From Streptomyces djakartensis (lineage in GTDB: Bacteria > Actinomycetota > Actinomycetes > Streptomycetales > Streptomycetaceae), in assembly GCF_014651075.1 (NCBI RefSeq), contig NZ_BMWE01000011.1, forward strand, positions 233,761 to 297,760: a DNA stretch of 64,000 bases, in the 5' to 3' direction. A program made the position numbers and the translations under genes. The notes beneath the pieces are model-generated. The model was given only the letters and a program-made list of their open reading frames with translations. It ran no database searches and was not told the origin of the DNA. This document shows positions 49,580 to 58,374 of this stretch, piece after piece. Numbering within the stretch: position 1 is the stretch's first letter; each line of letters starts with the position of its first letter.

Positions 49580-51694
49580 ATGCGGTGGTTGGTGGGATGG
49601 AGCAGCACCGCCGCGGGAGCCGTCGCCGCCGGTGCGGCGGGGGCCACCGGGCCCGACGGCGAGACCGTGCACCCGGTGGGATCCCAACTCCTGTGGGGGG
49701 ACCCGGACCCACTGTGGGCGGTCGGCGACTGGCGCCCCGACGAGATCCGGGTCGTGAAGGCCGACGACCGCACCCGTATCGCCGTCCTCGGCATCTGCGG
49801 CGCCACCGACGAGCAGTTGCGCGTCGCCCTGTTCGCCGCGCGCGGCGGGGCACTTCGGCACCTGACCGCCTGGCCGGGCAGCTACACCGCGATCGTGCAG
49901 GTCGGCCGGAGGGTCACCGTCTGCGGCGACCTCGCGGGCGCGCGGCCGGTGTTCCACACGCCCTGGGCCGGCGGTACGGCGTACGCGACGGCCGCGCTGC
50001 CGCTGGCCGACCTCATCGAGGCCAACCTCGACTTCGGGCACCTCGCCGCACTGCTGGCCGCCCCCGACGTGCCCGCCGCGCTCCACGACTCCACGCCCTA
50101 CGACGGCGTGAAGCGTGTTCCTCCGGGGCACGCCCTCATTCTGCGCGCCGGGGCACGTGAGATCGCCGGGTACGAGCCCGTCGCCTCGCTGGCGGTCGCC
50201 GCACCCGCGGCCGATCCCGACAGCGCGGTCGACGCCGTGCGCGACGCGCTGGTGGAGGCCGTACGGACACGGCTGTCCGCGCCGCGGCACGTCCCGGGGG
50301 CGGACATCGACCCCGGCCCCGTGCCGGGCATGGGGCCCGCGGAGCGGCGCGCCGCGCGCGGGATGCCGGTGCCCGGAATCGGGGCGGACCTGTCCGGCGG
50401 GCCGGCCTCGGGGACGCTGGCGCTGCTCGCCGCGGGCCTGCCCGGGATGCCGGGCACGGTGCTCGGCCACGGCACGGGCGCGGGGGAGCGGCTGCTGGCG
50501 GTCACGTTCAACGACCTCACCGCCCGGGGGCGGGAGGCCGAGCTGGAGCGGGCGGGTGCGCTGGCCGCCAACCCGCGACTGCACCACGTCGTCGTGGCCG
50601 GCGGGGAGGAGACCCTTCCGTACGCCGACCTGGACGGTCCGCTGACGGACGAGCCCGGCGCGTCCCTGGTGGCGGCGTCCCGGCACCGGGCCCGGCTGGC
50701 GGCCGGCAGCGCGGACCACTTCACCGGCTACGGTGCCCGGCAGGTCCTGGACGCGCATCCCGCCCGGCTGGCCGACCTGCTGATGGACCGCAAGCGGCGC
50801 CACCTGGTGCGGCCCGTCGCCGCGCTGGCCAAGGCGGACGGCTCCGTGCTCGTCCCCGCGCGCGTGTACGCGGCGGCGAGGCGGCTCTCCCGTACGCCGT
50901 ACCGGGCCGGGGTCGAGTCCCTGGCCTCGCGTCTGCTGGACCACCGGGTCGACGACGGACTCGGCGCGCCCGGCAACCCGGTGGAGGCCTCCCTCGCCGC
51001 GCTGACCTGGGGCAGACCCGGGCCGGCGGCGCACTGGCTGACCGGTGAGGCGCTCGCCGAAGTATCGGTTCGTCTCCAGGCGTCCACGCACCGGTCGGAG
51101 CTGGTGGGGCCGGGGCAGCGTCCGGGTGACTTCCGCGCGCGTGCGGCGCTGGCGCGGTACGCCGCGGATCTGCGGGTGCTGGAGCAGGCCGCGGAGGTCC
51201 GCTTCCAGCGGCTGCACGCGCCCTTCCTCGACAACCAGGTCGTGCGCGCGGCCCGGGCGTTGCCCGAGGCGTTGCGGGTACGGCCGGGGGCGAGGGCGGC
51301 GATCCTGCGTACGGTGCTGGAGGGGGCCGGGGTACGGGAGCTGCCGCCCGGGTGGGGCGCTCCCACCCAGGAGACGGCGGCGGCCGCGGCCCGTACGGGG
51401 CTGAGGGTGGCCGCGGACTCCCTGGTCGCTTTGTTCGACACGCCGCTGCTGGCGGAGGCCGGTCTGGTGGAGGCCCGGGTGGTCCGCAAGGCCCTGCGCG
51501 GCGCGGCAGCCGGCGAGCCCCTCCCCCTGGACGGCCTCGCGGACCTGGTCTCCCTGGAACTGTGGCTCCGCCGCCTGCTGTCCCGGCGCGGCACCTGCTG
51601 GACGGGAACACCGGCCCGGCAACGCGCGGTACCGGCGGGAATCGCCCCGCAGCGGGGGGCGCTGGGGGCGGGGGCCGGGGCGCGGCGCGCGTGA
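49580..51694 (+). CDS. Asparagine-synthetase/lasso-cyclase-like protein
   Basis: 704 aa. An N-terminal Ntn-like domain (residues 1-200) lacks the catalytic Cys2 of glutamine-dependent asparagine synthetase. The C-terminal domain has a variant PP-loop, GADLSGGPASGTLALL (residues 268-282), and a helical AsnB core (HFTGYGARQVLDAHP, FLDNQVVRAARALPEALRVRP). Proteins with this layout include lasso-peptide macrolactam synthetases (albusnodin family). No precursor or leader peptidase gene is nearby, so the substrate is unknown. The gene seems conserved among streptomycetes. Confidence 0.75.
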   Translation: MRWLVGWSSTAAGAVAAGAAGATGPDGETVHPVGSQLLWGDPDPLWAVGDWRPDEIRVVKADDRTRIAVLGICGATDEQLRVALFAARGGALRHLTAWPGSYTAIVQVGRRVTVCGDLAGARPVFHTPWAGGTAYATAALPLADLIEANLDFGHLAALLAAPDVPAALHDSTPYDGVKRVPPGHALILRAGAREIAGYEPVASLAVAAPAADPDSAVDAVRDALVEAVRTRLSAPRHVPGADIDPGPVPGMGPAERRAARGMPVPGIGADLSGGPASGTLALLAAGLPGMPGTVLGHGTGAGERLLAVTFNDLTARGREAELERAGALAANPRLHHVVVAGGEETLPYADLDGPLTDEPGASLVAASRHRARLAAGSADHFTGYGARQVLDAHPARLADLLMDRKRRHLVRPVAALAKADGSVLVPARVYAAARRLSRTPYRAGVESLASRLLDHRVDDGLGAPGNPVEASLAALTWGRPGPAAHWLTGEALAEVSVRLQASTHRSELVGPGQRPGDFRARAALARYAADLRVLEQAAEVRFQRLHAPFLDNQVVRAARALPEALRVRPGARAAILRTVLEGAGVRELPPGWGAPTQETAAAAARTGLRVAADSLVALFDTPLLAEAGLVEARVVRKALRGAAAGEPLPLDGLADLVSLELWLRRLLSRRGTCWTGTPARQRAVPAGIAPQRGALGAGAGARRA

Positions 51695-51716
51695 CGCCTG
51701 TGCGGGGTGGGTGGGT

Positions 51717-51828
51717 CGGGGACGTGTCGGGGGGTGTCCGTCCTCGGAACGGCGCGATGGAGTCGGATGACGAGTGACTGTCCGTCGACGCGCCAACCGC
51801 TGCGGGCGGACACCCCCCGACACGTCCC
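51717..51828. repeat. Dispersed inverted-repeat element, copy C
   Basis: 112 bases with perfect 23-bp terminal arms (51717-51739 and 51806-51828) identical to those of copy A. It lies 22 bases after the cyclase stop. A second module follows (51838-51918). Confidence 0.87.
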
Positions 51829-51837
51829 CTCCCGTAC

Positions 51838-51918
51838 GTACGCGGCTGCGGGTGCGTCGTGGCCGTCCCAGCTGCGGGCAGTCGTGCCGCTGGGGCGGCA
51901 CGGGTGGGCGCAGCGGCA
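51838..51918. repeat. Second module linked to repeat copy C
   Basis: Nearly identical to 45973-46055. It carries a GTGCCGC...GCGGCAC hairpin and continues into a short region rich in AGCACC units before the AfsR-like gene. Confidence 0.75.
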
Positions 51919-52080
51919 CCTCGTCTCGCCGAGTTGCGCAACGCCCCGCCCCCAGCACCCACGCCGAGCACCTGCGAACACACCCCGCACCGACGCCGAG
52001 CACCCGCAAACACACCCCGCACCAACGCCCCGCCGCGAAAACCCCCCAGCCCTCGCCCCCACCCCGGCCACAATGACCCC

Positions 52081-55000
52081 GTGCGGTACAAAATCCTGGG
52101 CATCACCGAGGCACACGACGAGCACGGCAAGGCCATAGCCCTCGCCGGCCCCCGCCTCCGCGCCCTCCTCACCGCCCTCGCCCTGCGCCCCTCCCGTGTC
52201 ACCACACCCCAGACCCTGATCGACGAGGTGTGGACGGACGACCCGCCCCATGACGCCCCCGCCGCCCTCCAGGCCCTGGTCGGCCGACTCCGCCGAGCCC
52301 TCGGCAAGGACGCCGTGTCCTCCGAAACCGGCGGCTACCGCCTCGCGGCCACCCCGGACGACATCGACCTCTTCGTCTTCGAACGGCTCGTCCGGCAGGG
52401 CACCGACGCGCTCGCCGAAGGCGACCCCGCCCGAGCGGAAGGCCACCTCGACGCCGCCCTCGCCCTCTGGCGCGGCCCCGCCCTCGCCGACCTCCCCGAC
52501 CGCGCGGCCGCCACCCGCCCGGAGGCGATCCGCCTCGAAGCGGCCCGGGCCAGAGCCGAGGCCCGCCTACGGCTCGGCCGTGCCCGGGACGTCGTACCGG
52601 AACTGCGGGAACTGACCGCCGTCCACCCGTACGACGAACCGCTGCACGCCCTCCTCGTCCGCGCCCTGCGTGACACCGGCCGCGAGGCCGATGCCCTCGC
52701 CGCCTACGACACCGCCCGCCGCGCCCTCGCGGAAGGCCTCGGCACCGACCCCGGCCCTCAGCTGCGCGCCCTCCACGCCGACCTGCTGCGCTCGGCGCCG
52801 GACAACGACAGACCTCCGCCCGGGCGGCCCGAGCGCACCGGCAACCTCCGCCGCCGCCTGACCTCGTTCGTCGGCCGGGAACCCGAGATCCACGCCATCC
52901 GTTCCGACCTGCACCGGGCCCGTCTCGTCACCCTCACCGGACCGGGCGGCTCCGGGAAGACCCGCCTCGCCGAGGAGGCCGCCGCCGGGCTCCCGCAGGC
53001 CTGGCTGGCCGAACTCGCCCCGCTGGACCGGCCGGAGGCGGTGCCGGGCGCCGTGGTCAGCGCGCTCGGTCTGCGCGAGACCGTGCTGATGACCAGCGAG
53101 CTCACAGCCGTACTGGACGACCCCGTCGATCTGCTGGTGGAGTACTGCGCCCCGCGCAGCCAGCTCCTGATCCTGGACAACTGCGAGCATGTCATCGGTG
53201 CCGCCGCCCACCTCGCCGAGACCCTGCTGACCCGCTGCCCGGGTCTCACGATCCTCGCCACCAGCCGTGAGCCCCTGGGGGTGCCGGGTGAGGTGGTGCG
53301 CCCCGTCGAGCCCCTGCGACCGGACCAGGCCCGCCGCCTGTTCGCGGAGCGCGCCGCCGCCGTCCGTCCCGGCGCGGACGCCGTGCTCCACGACGAACGG
53401 GCGGTGGCGGAGATCTGCCGCCGGCTGGACGGGCTGCCGCTCGCCATCGAACTGGCGGCGGCCCGGCTCCGGCTGCTCACACCCCGGCAGATCGCCGACC
53501 GCCTCGACGACCGCTTCCGCCTCCTCACCTCCGGGAGCCGTACGGTCCTGCCGCGCCAGCAGACCCTGCGCGCCGTCGTCGACTGGTCCTGGGACCTGCT
53601 CGACGAGGCCGAGCGGACGGTGCTGTGCGAGGTGTCCGTGTTCGCGGGCGGCTGGGACCTGGCGGCGGCGGAGGCGGTGTGCACGGGGCCCGCCGCCGAA
53701 CTGCTCGGGGCGCTCGTGGACAAGTCCCTCGTCGTGGCGGCCCCTTGTGAGAGGGACGGCACCGGCGGCATGCGGTACCGGATGCTGGAGACCATCCACG
53801 AGTACGCCGTGGAACGCGCCGCCGGTGTTCCAGGGCTGCGTGCCGCGGCCGAGCGCCGGCACCGCACGTGGGTGGGCGCCCTGGTGGAGCGGGCCGACCC
53901 GCTGCTGCGCTCGGCCGGGCAACTGCCCTGGATCTCCCGCCTGGAGACCGAACTGGACAACATCCGCGCAGCCCTCGACCGGACCCTCACCGCCGGGGAC
54001 GAACGGGAGGCCGGTGCCCTCGCCCTGGCGCTGGGCTGGTTCTGGTGGCTGCGCAACTACCGGCATGAGGGCATGGAGTGGCTCGACCGGATCCTGCGCC
54101 TGGGGGCGGGAACCGATGTACTGGGCCGGGTTCCCTCCCCCGGTGAGCCGGGCCTGCCCGATCCCGTCGAGCACTTCCTCGCCGCGCCGGACGGGGAGGC
54201 GGGGCACCCGCTGCATGCCCTGCGGATGGATCTGCGCATGCTGCATCTGTTCTTCATGACCGAGGCCTCGCCCGTGGACGCGTTCGCTCAGGCACGGCGG
54301 CGGTATGTGACGCGCGTGCGGGCGTACTACGAGAAGGGCGGCCCCCAGGCGGCCCGGGTGCCGGGGCTCGTCTGGCCGATGGTCTCCCCCTTCGTGGGCT
54401 GGCCGGGGGAGGTCCGGGACGTGATGGACTCCGTCGTCGCCAACTGCCGTTCCCACGGCGGGGACTGGGAGACCGCGGTCGCCGTGATGTTCCGTACGCA
54501 CATGGTCGTCGACACCCCCGGCGACCTGGACGGCGTCGATGAGGACCTCGCGGAGCTGCGCCTGCTCAGCCGCCGCTCCGGGGACCGCTGGCTACGGGCA
54601 CAGGTGTGCGGCGCGGCCGGCGAGACGGCCATGGCACGCGGCCGGTTCGAGGAGGCCAAGAGGGAGTACGAGGAATCCCTGCGGCTGGCCTACGAGGTGG
54701 GCGCGTACGCCGAGTCGCCCTTCCTCATCGCCCGGCTCGGCGAGATCGCCTACCGCGCGGGAGACCGCCCGGCCGCCCGGGCGGCGCTGGACGAGGCGAG
54801 CGCCGCCGCCGACCGGTACGCAGTGACGGACTCCAAGGCGTTCGTCCTGCTGCTGCGGGCCCTGATGACGTGGGAAGAGGGTCACCTCGGGCGGGCCCGT
54901 GAGCTGTGCGAGGCGGCACGCGCGGAGACGACGCGCGGCACACCACCGCCCCAGTTCATGGTGATGCTGGATCTGGTCGACGCGGCGATCACGGCGAGCG

Positions 55001-55365
55001 AGTCCGGCCCGGAGCCGGCCCTGGCCATGCTGACCCGCGCCCTGCGCGACGCCGTGGAGAAGCGGTGCTCCGACCTGACCCGGGCCGCGGTCGTGGACGG
55101 TGCCGCGTCCCTGGTCGCCGACCTCGGCGACCTTCCCCGCGCGATGCGGCTGCTCGGCGCCGGGGACCACTGGCGGGCCGGCCGTCCGCGGCCGATGCCG
55201 GAACGTGCCCAGGCCGAACGGACCGTGGCCGCCGCCGAAGCCGCCCTGGGCAGCGTCCGGTGCCGGTCGGAGCGCGCCCGGGGGGCTGCGCTCACCGCTG
55301 AGGACGCGCTGCGCGAGCTGGACGAGGCACGGAGCGCCTACGCCGCTGAGCCGCCGGTCCGCTGA
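52081..55365 (+). CDS. AfsR/SARP-like regulator with NB-ARC and TPR domains
   Basis: 1094 aa from a GTG without Shine-Dalgarno. Residues 1-90 are an OmpR-type DNA-binding domain (LAGPRLRALLTALALRPSRV, LVGRLRRALGKDAV), residues 95-240 a BTAD domain, then an NB-ARC ATPase with P-loop GPGGSGKT (287-294) and LLILDNCEHV. TPR-like repeats form the rest. The architecture fits AfsR-type regulators of specialised metabolism. A CACAAT box at 52069-52074 is six bases before the start, so the mRNA could be leaderless. It overlaps the convergent ECF gene by 28 bases. Confidence 0.86.
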   Translation: MRYKILGITEAHDEHGKAIALAGPRLRALLTALALRPSRVTTPQTLIDEVWTDDPPHDAPAALQALVGRLRRALGKDAVSSETGGYRLAATPDDIDLFVFERLVRQGTDALAEGDPARAEGHLDAALALWRGPALADLPDRAAATRPEAIRLEAARARAEARLRLGRARDVVPELRELTAVHPYDEPLHALLVRALRDTGREADALAAYDTARRALAEGLGTDPGPQLRALHADLLRSAPDNDRPPPGRPERTGNLRRRLTSFVGREPEIHAIRSDLHRARLVTLTGPGGSGKTRLAEEAAAGLPQAWLAELAPLDRPEAVPGAVVSALGLRETVLMTSELTAVLDDPVDLLVEYCAPRSQLLILDNCEHVIGAAAHLAETLLTRCPGLTILATSREPLGVPGEVVRPVEPLRPDQARRLFAERAAAVRPGADAVLHDERAVAEICRRLDGLPLAIELAAARLRLLTPRQIADRLDDRFRLLTSGSRTVLPRQQTLRAVVDWSWDLLDEAERTVLCEVSVFAGGWDLAAAEAVCTGPAAELLGALVDKSLVVAAPCERDGTGGMRYRMLETIHEYAVERAAGVPGLRAAAERRHRTWVGALVERADPLLRSAGQLPWISRLETELDNIRAALDRTLTAGDEREAGALALALGWFWWLRNYRHEGMEWLDRILRLGAGTDVLGRVPSPGEPGLPDPVEHFLAAPDGEAGHPLHALRMDLRMLHLFFMTEASPVDAFAQARRRYVTRVRAYYEKGGPQAARVPGLVWPMVSPFVGWPGEVRDVMDSVVANCRSHGGDWETAVAVMFRTHMVVDTPGDLDGVDEDLAELRLLSRRSGDRWLRAQVCGAAGETAMARGRFEEAKREYEESLRLAYEVGAYAESPFLIARLGEIAYRAGDRPAARAALDEASAAADRYAVTDSKAFVLLLRALMTWEEGHLGRARELCEAARAETTRGTPPPQFMVMLDLVDAAITASESGPEPALAMLTRALRDAVEKRCSDLTRAAVVDGAASLVADLGDLPRAMRLLGAGDHWRAGRPRPMPERAQAERTVAAAEAALGSVRCRSERARGAALTAEDALRELDEARSAYAAEPPVR

Positions 55366-57014
55366 CCGCAGACGAGGCCGCCGCGCGGTTCCACCGCGAG
55401 GCGTACGGCGCTGTCGTCCACGCGGACGAGCGCCTCGTGTCCGGAGCATGAGCGGTTCAGCTCGATGGTGACGAAGGAGGCGGGCGGGGGTGGTTCCGGG
55501 TTCGGCGTGCGCGGGGGAGAGGGGGCGGGGGTGGGAGGGGGAGCGGATGTGGGGGCCGGTGGAGTCGGCCCGGGGGGCGTGGGCGGCGGGGTGGGAGCCG
55601 GTGCCGGGGCAGCGGGGCGTGGGGGCGTCGAGCCGGTCTTCGGCGTCGAGCCGGTCCTCGGTGCCGGCGCGGGCGTTTCGGCGCGCGCGGGCACGATCGC
55701 CGGTGGCCGGGGCGGCCCGGACTCCCGCTGCGACGGGGAGGGTGTGGGCTCGCCGGTCCGGACCGCCGGCGACGACGGGGCGGGGGGAGCCTTCGCCTCC
55801 TGCTTCGGCTCGTCGTTGCCGGTCAGCGCCATCACGACCACGGCGACCACACCTACGGCGACCGCACCGGCCGCGATACCGGCCTTCACCGGCGCGCCGG
55901 CCCCTTCGGAGAGGGTGGCACCACCACCGCTCCCCGCCCCGCCGGACGAGCCGCCACCCGCAGCGAGCGCACCCGCGGCACCGGCCGTCCCCGCTCCCGC
56001 GCCTCCGGCGACGAGCCCGGCCGCCTTGGCGTACCCGGCGGCACCGAACCAGCCGATGACCGCGACCGGCACCACGGCGGGAATGCCGCCGGCGACTTCC
56101 TCGATCTGCAGCGCGGCCAGCCGGCACTTCGCGCACGCTTCCAGGTGCTTGCGCAGCCCTCGCTCGGCACGGGTGCGCAGCCGGCCACGGGCGTAGGTGC
56201 CGAGCTGGTCGGCGTAGCGTGCGCACTCCTGGTCAGCTGTGAGCGTGGCGCTGACGTGGGCTTGCAGGTAGGCCTGCCTGAGGCCCTCGCGGGCCCGGCT
56301 GGCGAGGACACGTGTGCCGTTGGCGTCCAGCCCGAAGAGCGTGGCGACCTCGCTGGGCGACTCGTCCTCGACCTCGGTGTGCCACAGCACCGCCTGCCAC
56401 CGCTCCGGCAGCGAGCGGAAGGCCCGCATCGCCATGGACCGCTCGGCCTCGTGCATCGCCCGGACGTCCGCGCCGAGTCCGCGTGGGTCGTCTCCGGGCA
56501 GGCCCGAGGCGCGTGCCGACTCGGCGGCGAACACCGCGAAGTCGTCGACGAGTTGCTCCCGCCGAGCCGACCTGGTCCAGGAGGCGGCGACGCGGCGTAC
56601 CGAGGTGAGCAGGTACGCGCGTACGGCGTGCTCGGGGCCGGAGCCGCCGCGCACCGCCTGGAGCATGCGGGCGAAGACCTCGGCGGTCAGGTCGTCCGCG
56701 GTGTGGGCGTCGCGGCAGCAGGTCCGGGCGTACCGGCGCACGGCCTGGGCGTGACGCCGGTACAGCTCCTCGTACGCCGTGTCGTCGCCGGAGCGCATCC
56801 GCTCGATGAGCCCGGCGTCGGACGGTGGCGGCTCGTGCGGTGGCGGCACGCCGTCCTCACGCCGGTCACGCTGCGGCGGAACCGTGGCGTCGGCGGGGTG
56901 GCCGCGGGACGGGGCGCCCGCGCGTCCGCCCTGGCTCGGCACCTGCGGCAGGACCGGGCCGCCGGCCGGGTCGTCGCCGTCACCGCTCGACTCGTCCCGC
57001 CCGTCAACGCTCAT
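55338..57014 (-). CDS. ECF sigma factor fused to a zinc anti-sigma and membrane domain
   Basis: 558 aa from the ATG at 57014. Residues 65-140 contain region 2 (LIERMRSGDDTAYEELYRRH, DDLTAEVFARMLQAV) and 185-250 region 4. Residues 280-305 carry KHLEACAKC, the HxxxCxxC of zinc anti-sigma domains. A hydrophobic stretch at about 385-405 would span the membrane. The last 150 residues are Pro-rich and end in a small Cys-bearing domain. Such ECF52-like single-chain systems keep the sigma tethered until proteolysis, for which PrsW (43472) would be a candidate. Confidence 0.85.
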   Translation of the reverse strand: MSVDGRDESSGDGDDPAGGPVLPQVPSQGGRAGAPSRGHPADATVPPQRDRREDGVPPPHEPPPSDAGLIERMRSGDDTAYEELYRRHAQAVRRYARTCCRDAHTADDLTAEVFARMLQAVRGGSGPEHAVRAYLLTSVRRVAASWTRSARREQLVDDFAVFAAESARASGLPGDDPRGLGADVRAMHEAERSMAMRAFRSLPERWQAVLWHTEVEDESPSEVATLFGLDANGTRVLASRAREGLRQAYLQAHVSATLTADQECARYADQLGTYARGRLRTRAERGLRKHLEACAKCRLAALQIEEVAGGIPAVVPVAVIGWFGAAGYAKAAGLVAGGAGAGTAGAAGALAAGGGSSGGAGSGGGATLSEGAGAPVKAGIAAGAVAVGVVAVVVMALTGNDEPKQEAKAPPAPSSPAVRTGEPTPSPSQRESGPPRPPAIVPARAETPAPAPRTGSTPKTGSTPPRPAAPAPAPTPPPTPPGPTPPAPTSAPPPTPAPSPPRTPNPEPPPPASFVTIELNRSCSGHEALVRVDDSAVRLAVEPRGGLVCGQRTGGSAA

Positions 57015-57216
57015 CGCGGAACGCCCCCGCCCGCCGCCCAACACGTCCAGACCACCAGGTCAGGGTGGCATATGGACTTCTGGCCGGGCCCCCGGAATTC
57101 GGACCATCACCCATCCGAGGGCGGTTCACCGCACGCCAGTGCTACCTGTCACTCATCAGGTGAACGCCCAGCGGCACTGAGCCCGGAAGTCTCCCCCCGA
57201 GCCCGGGCCCGAGCGC

Positions 57217-57996
57217 TCACGCAGGCCGCGACCGCAGCCCCTCCAGCAGGATGTCCAGCAGCCGGGCCGAGGCCGCCGCCTGCTGTGCCGCGTCCGGCAG
57301 CGAGGGCGCGGCCGTCGCGATCACCAGCAGGACGTCCGAGACCGACACGTCCGGCCGCAGCTCACCCGCCGCACGCGCCCGCTCCACGAGCTGGCCCACG
57401 ACCTCGAGCAGCGCCGACGCCCCCGCGTCGTCCTCCACGGCGACCGCGGGCGCCGGTACCGAGGCGACCGCCACCGGCTCCTCCGGCACCAGCCGCAACT
57501 CCGTCGGGCCCGCCTGCGTCCGCTGCTGCGGCACCCGCGCCCCGCCGGCCCCGTCCTCGCCGACCGAGACCCGCAGCACCTGCGGAGGCAGCAACCGCCC
57601 GGCACCGGAGGCCACCGACGTGCGCAGGAACCGCGACAGCGCCGACCACGGCTCGTCCTCCTGCCCGAGCGCCGCCCGCGCCTGGTCGGTGAGCCGGGAG
57701 GTCTCCTCCTCGGCTATCCGCCGCACCAGGACGTCCTTGCTCGGGAACCGCCGGTACACCGTCCCCACACCGACCCGCGCGCGCCGGGCCACGTCCTCCA
57801 TCGGCGCGCCGTAGCCCAGCTCGCCGAACACCTCGCGCGCCGCACGCAGCACGTGCTCCAGATTGCGCTGTGCGTCCACGCGCAGCGGCGTCGTCCGCGG
57901 TCCGTTCCCGCGTCCGCTCCCCGTCGCCGCGCTCATCGTCGCGCCACCCGCCGCGAGAGCGGAAGCGGACGACCAATGAGAGTCCTGAACATGCAT
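57217..57996 (-). CDS. atrA: TetR-family regulator AtrA
   Basis: 259 aa from the ATG at 57996; GGGGGA lies six bases upstream, whereas the next ATG upstream abuts it. The HTH is EHVLRAAREVFGELGYGAPM, then EDVARRARVGVGTVYRRFPS. The N-terminus HVQDSHWSSASALAAGG and the neighbouring NADH dehydrogenase gene match S. coelicolor AtrA, which activates actII-ORF4 and other genes. The C-terminal ligand domain is helical. The N-terminal 35 residues are unstructured. Confidence 0.9.
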   Translation of the reverse strand: MHVQDSHWSSASALAAGGATMSAATGSGRGNGPRTTPLRVDAQRNLEHVLRAAREVFGELGYGAPMEDVARRARVGVGTVYRRFPSKDVLVRRIAEEETSRLTDQARAALGQEDEPWSALSRFLRTSVASGAGRLLPPQVLRVSVGEDGAGGARVPQQRTQAGPTELRLVPEEPVAVASVPAPAVAVEDDAGASALLEVVGQLVERARAAGELRPDVSVSDVLLVIATAAPSLPDAAQQAAASARLLDILLEGLRSRPA

Positions 57997-58374
57997 AAGC
58001 ATTCCCCCGGTACTGACGTCTCCCCCCGGAGACACTCCCCGCCATTCGATGCCGGGACGGAGGATCGGGCTCGGGTCGCGGGCCCGCCCGTCGTTCGGGC
58101 CCTGTGAGCGCATCCCCCTGACACCCCGTCGAGACAAGAACATAGTTGAGAGGGAGTCAATTCAGAAGGGGCAGGTTCCGCACGGAGCGCCCACCGATCG
58201 GAGTACGGGCCGCAAACGTCCTGAATGTACCCCCGAGCGCCCCCCGCACCACCACCGCTGACCTGCGGGTATTCATCCCAGGTTGCTATTCCGGCCAACT
58301 ACGCGCGCTCTTCCGCTCCAGTCACACAATTCGTCGAGGCTGTGGACAAACGCAAGCGGCGGGTGCGTCATGGG
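57997..58374. other. Divergent intergenic region atrA/NDH-2
   Basis: About 380 bases without a credible gene. It holds both promoters and includes a run of A+T-richer sequence (58140-58165). I found no clear copy of the AtrA palindrome GGAAY-N5-RTTCC. Confidence 0.4.

Noticed and set aside
57014..57044. Upstream ATG for the ECF sigma gene at 57044
   Set aside because: The ATG at 57014 gives a normal N-terminus; the extra ten residues are Gly/Arg-rich and have no better ribosome-binding site.
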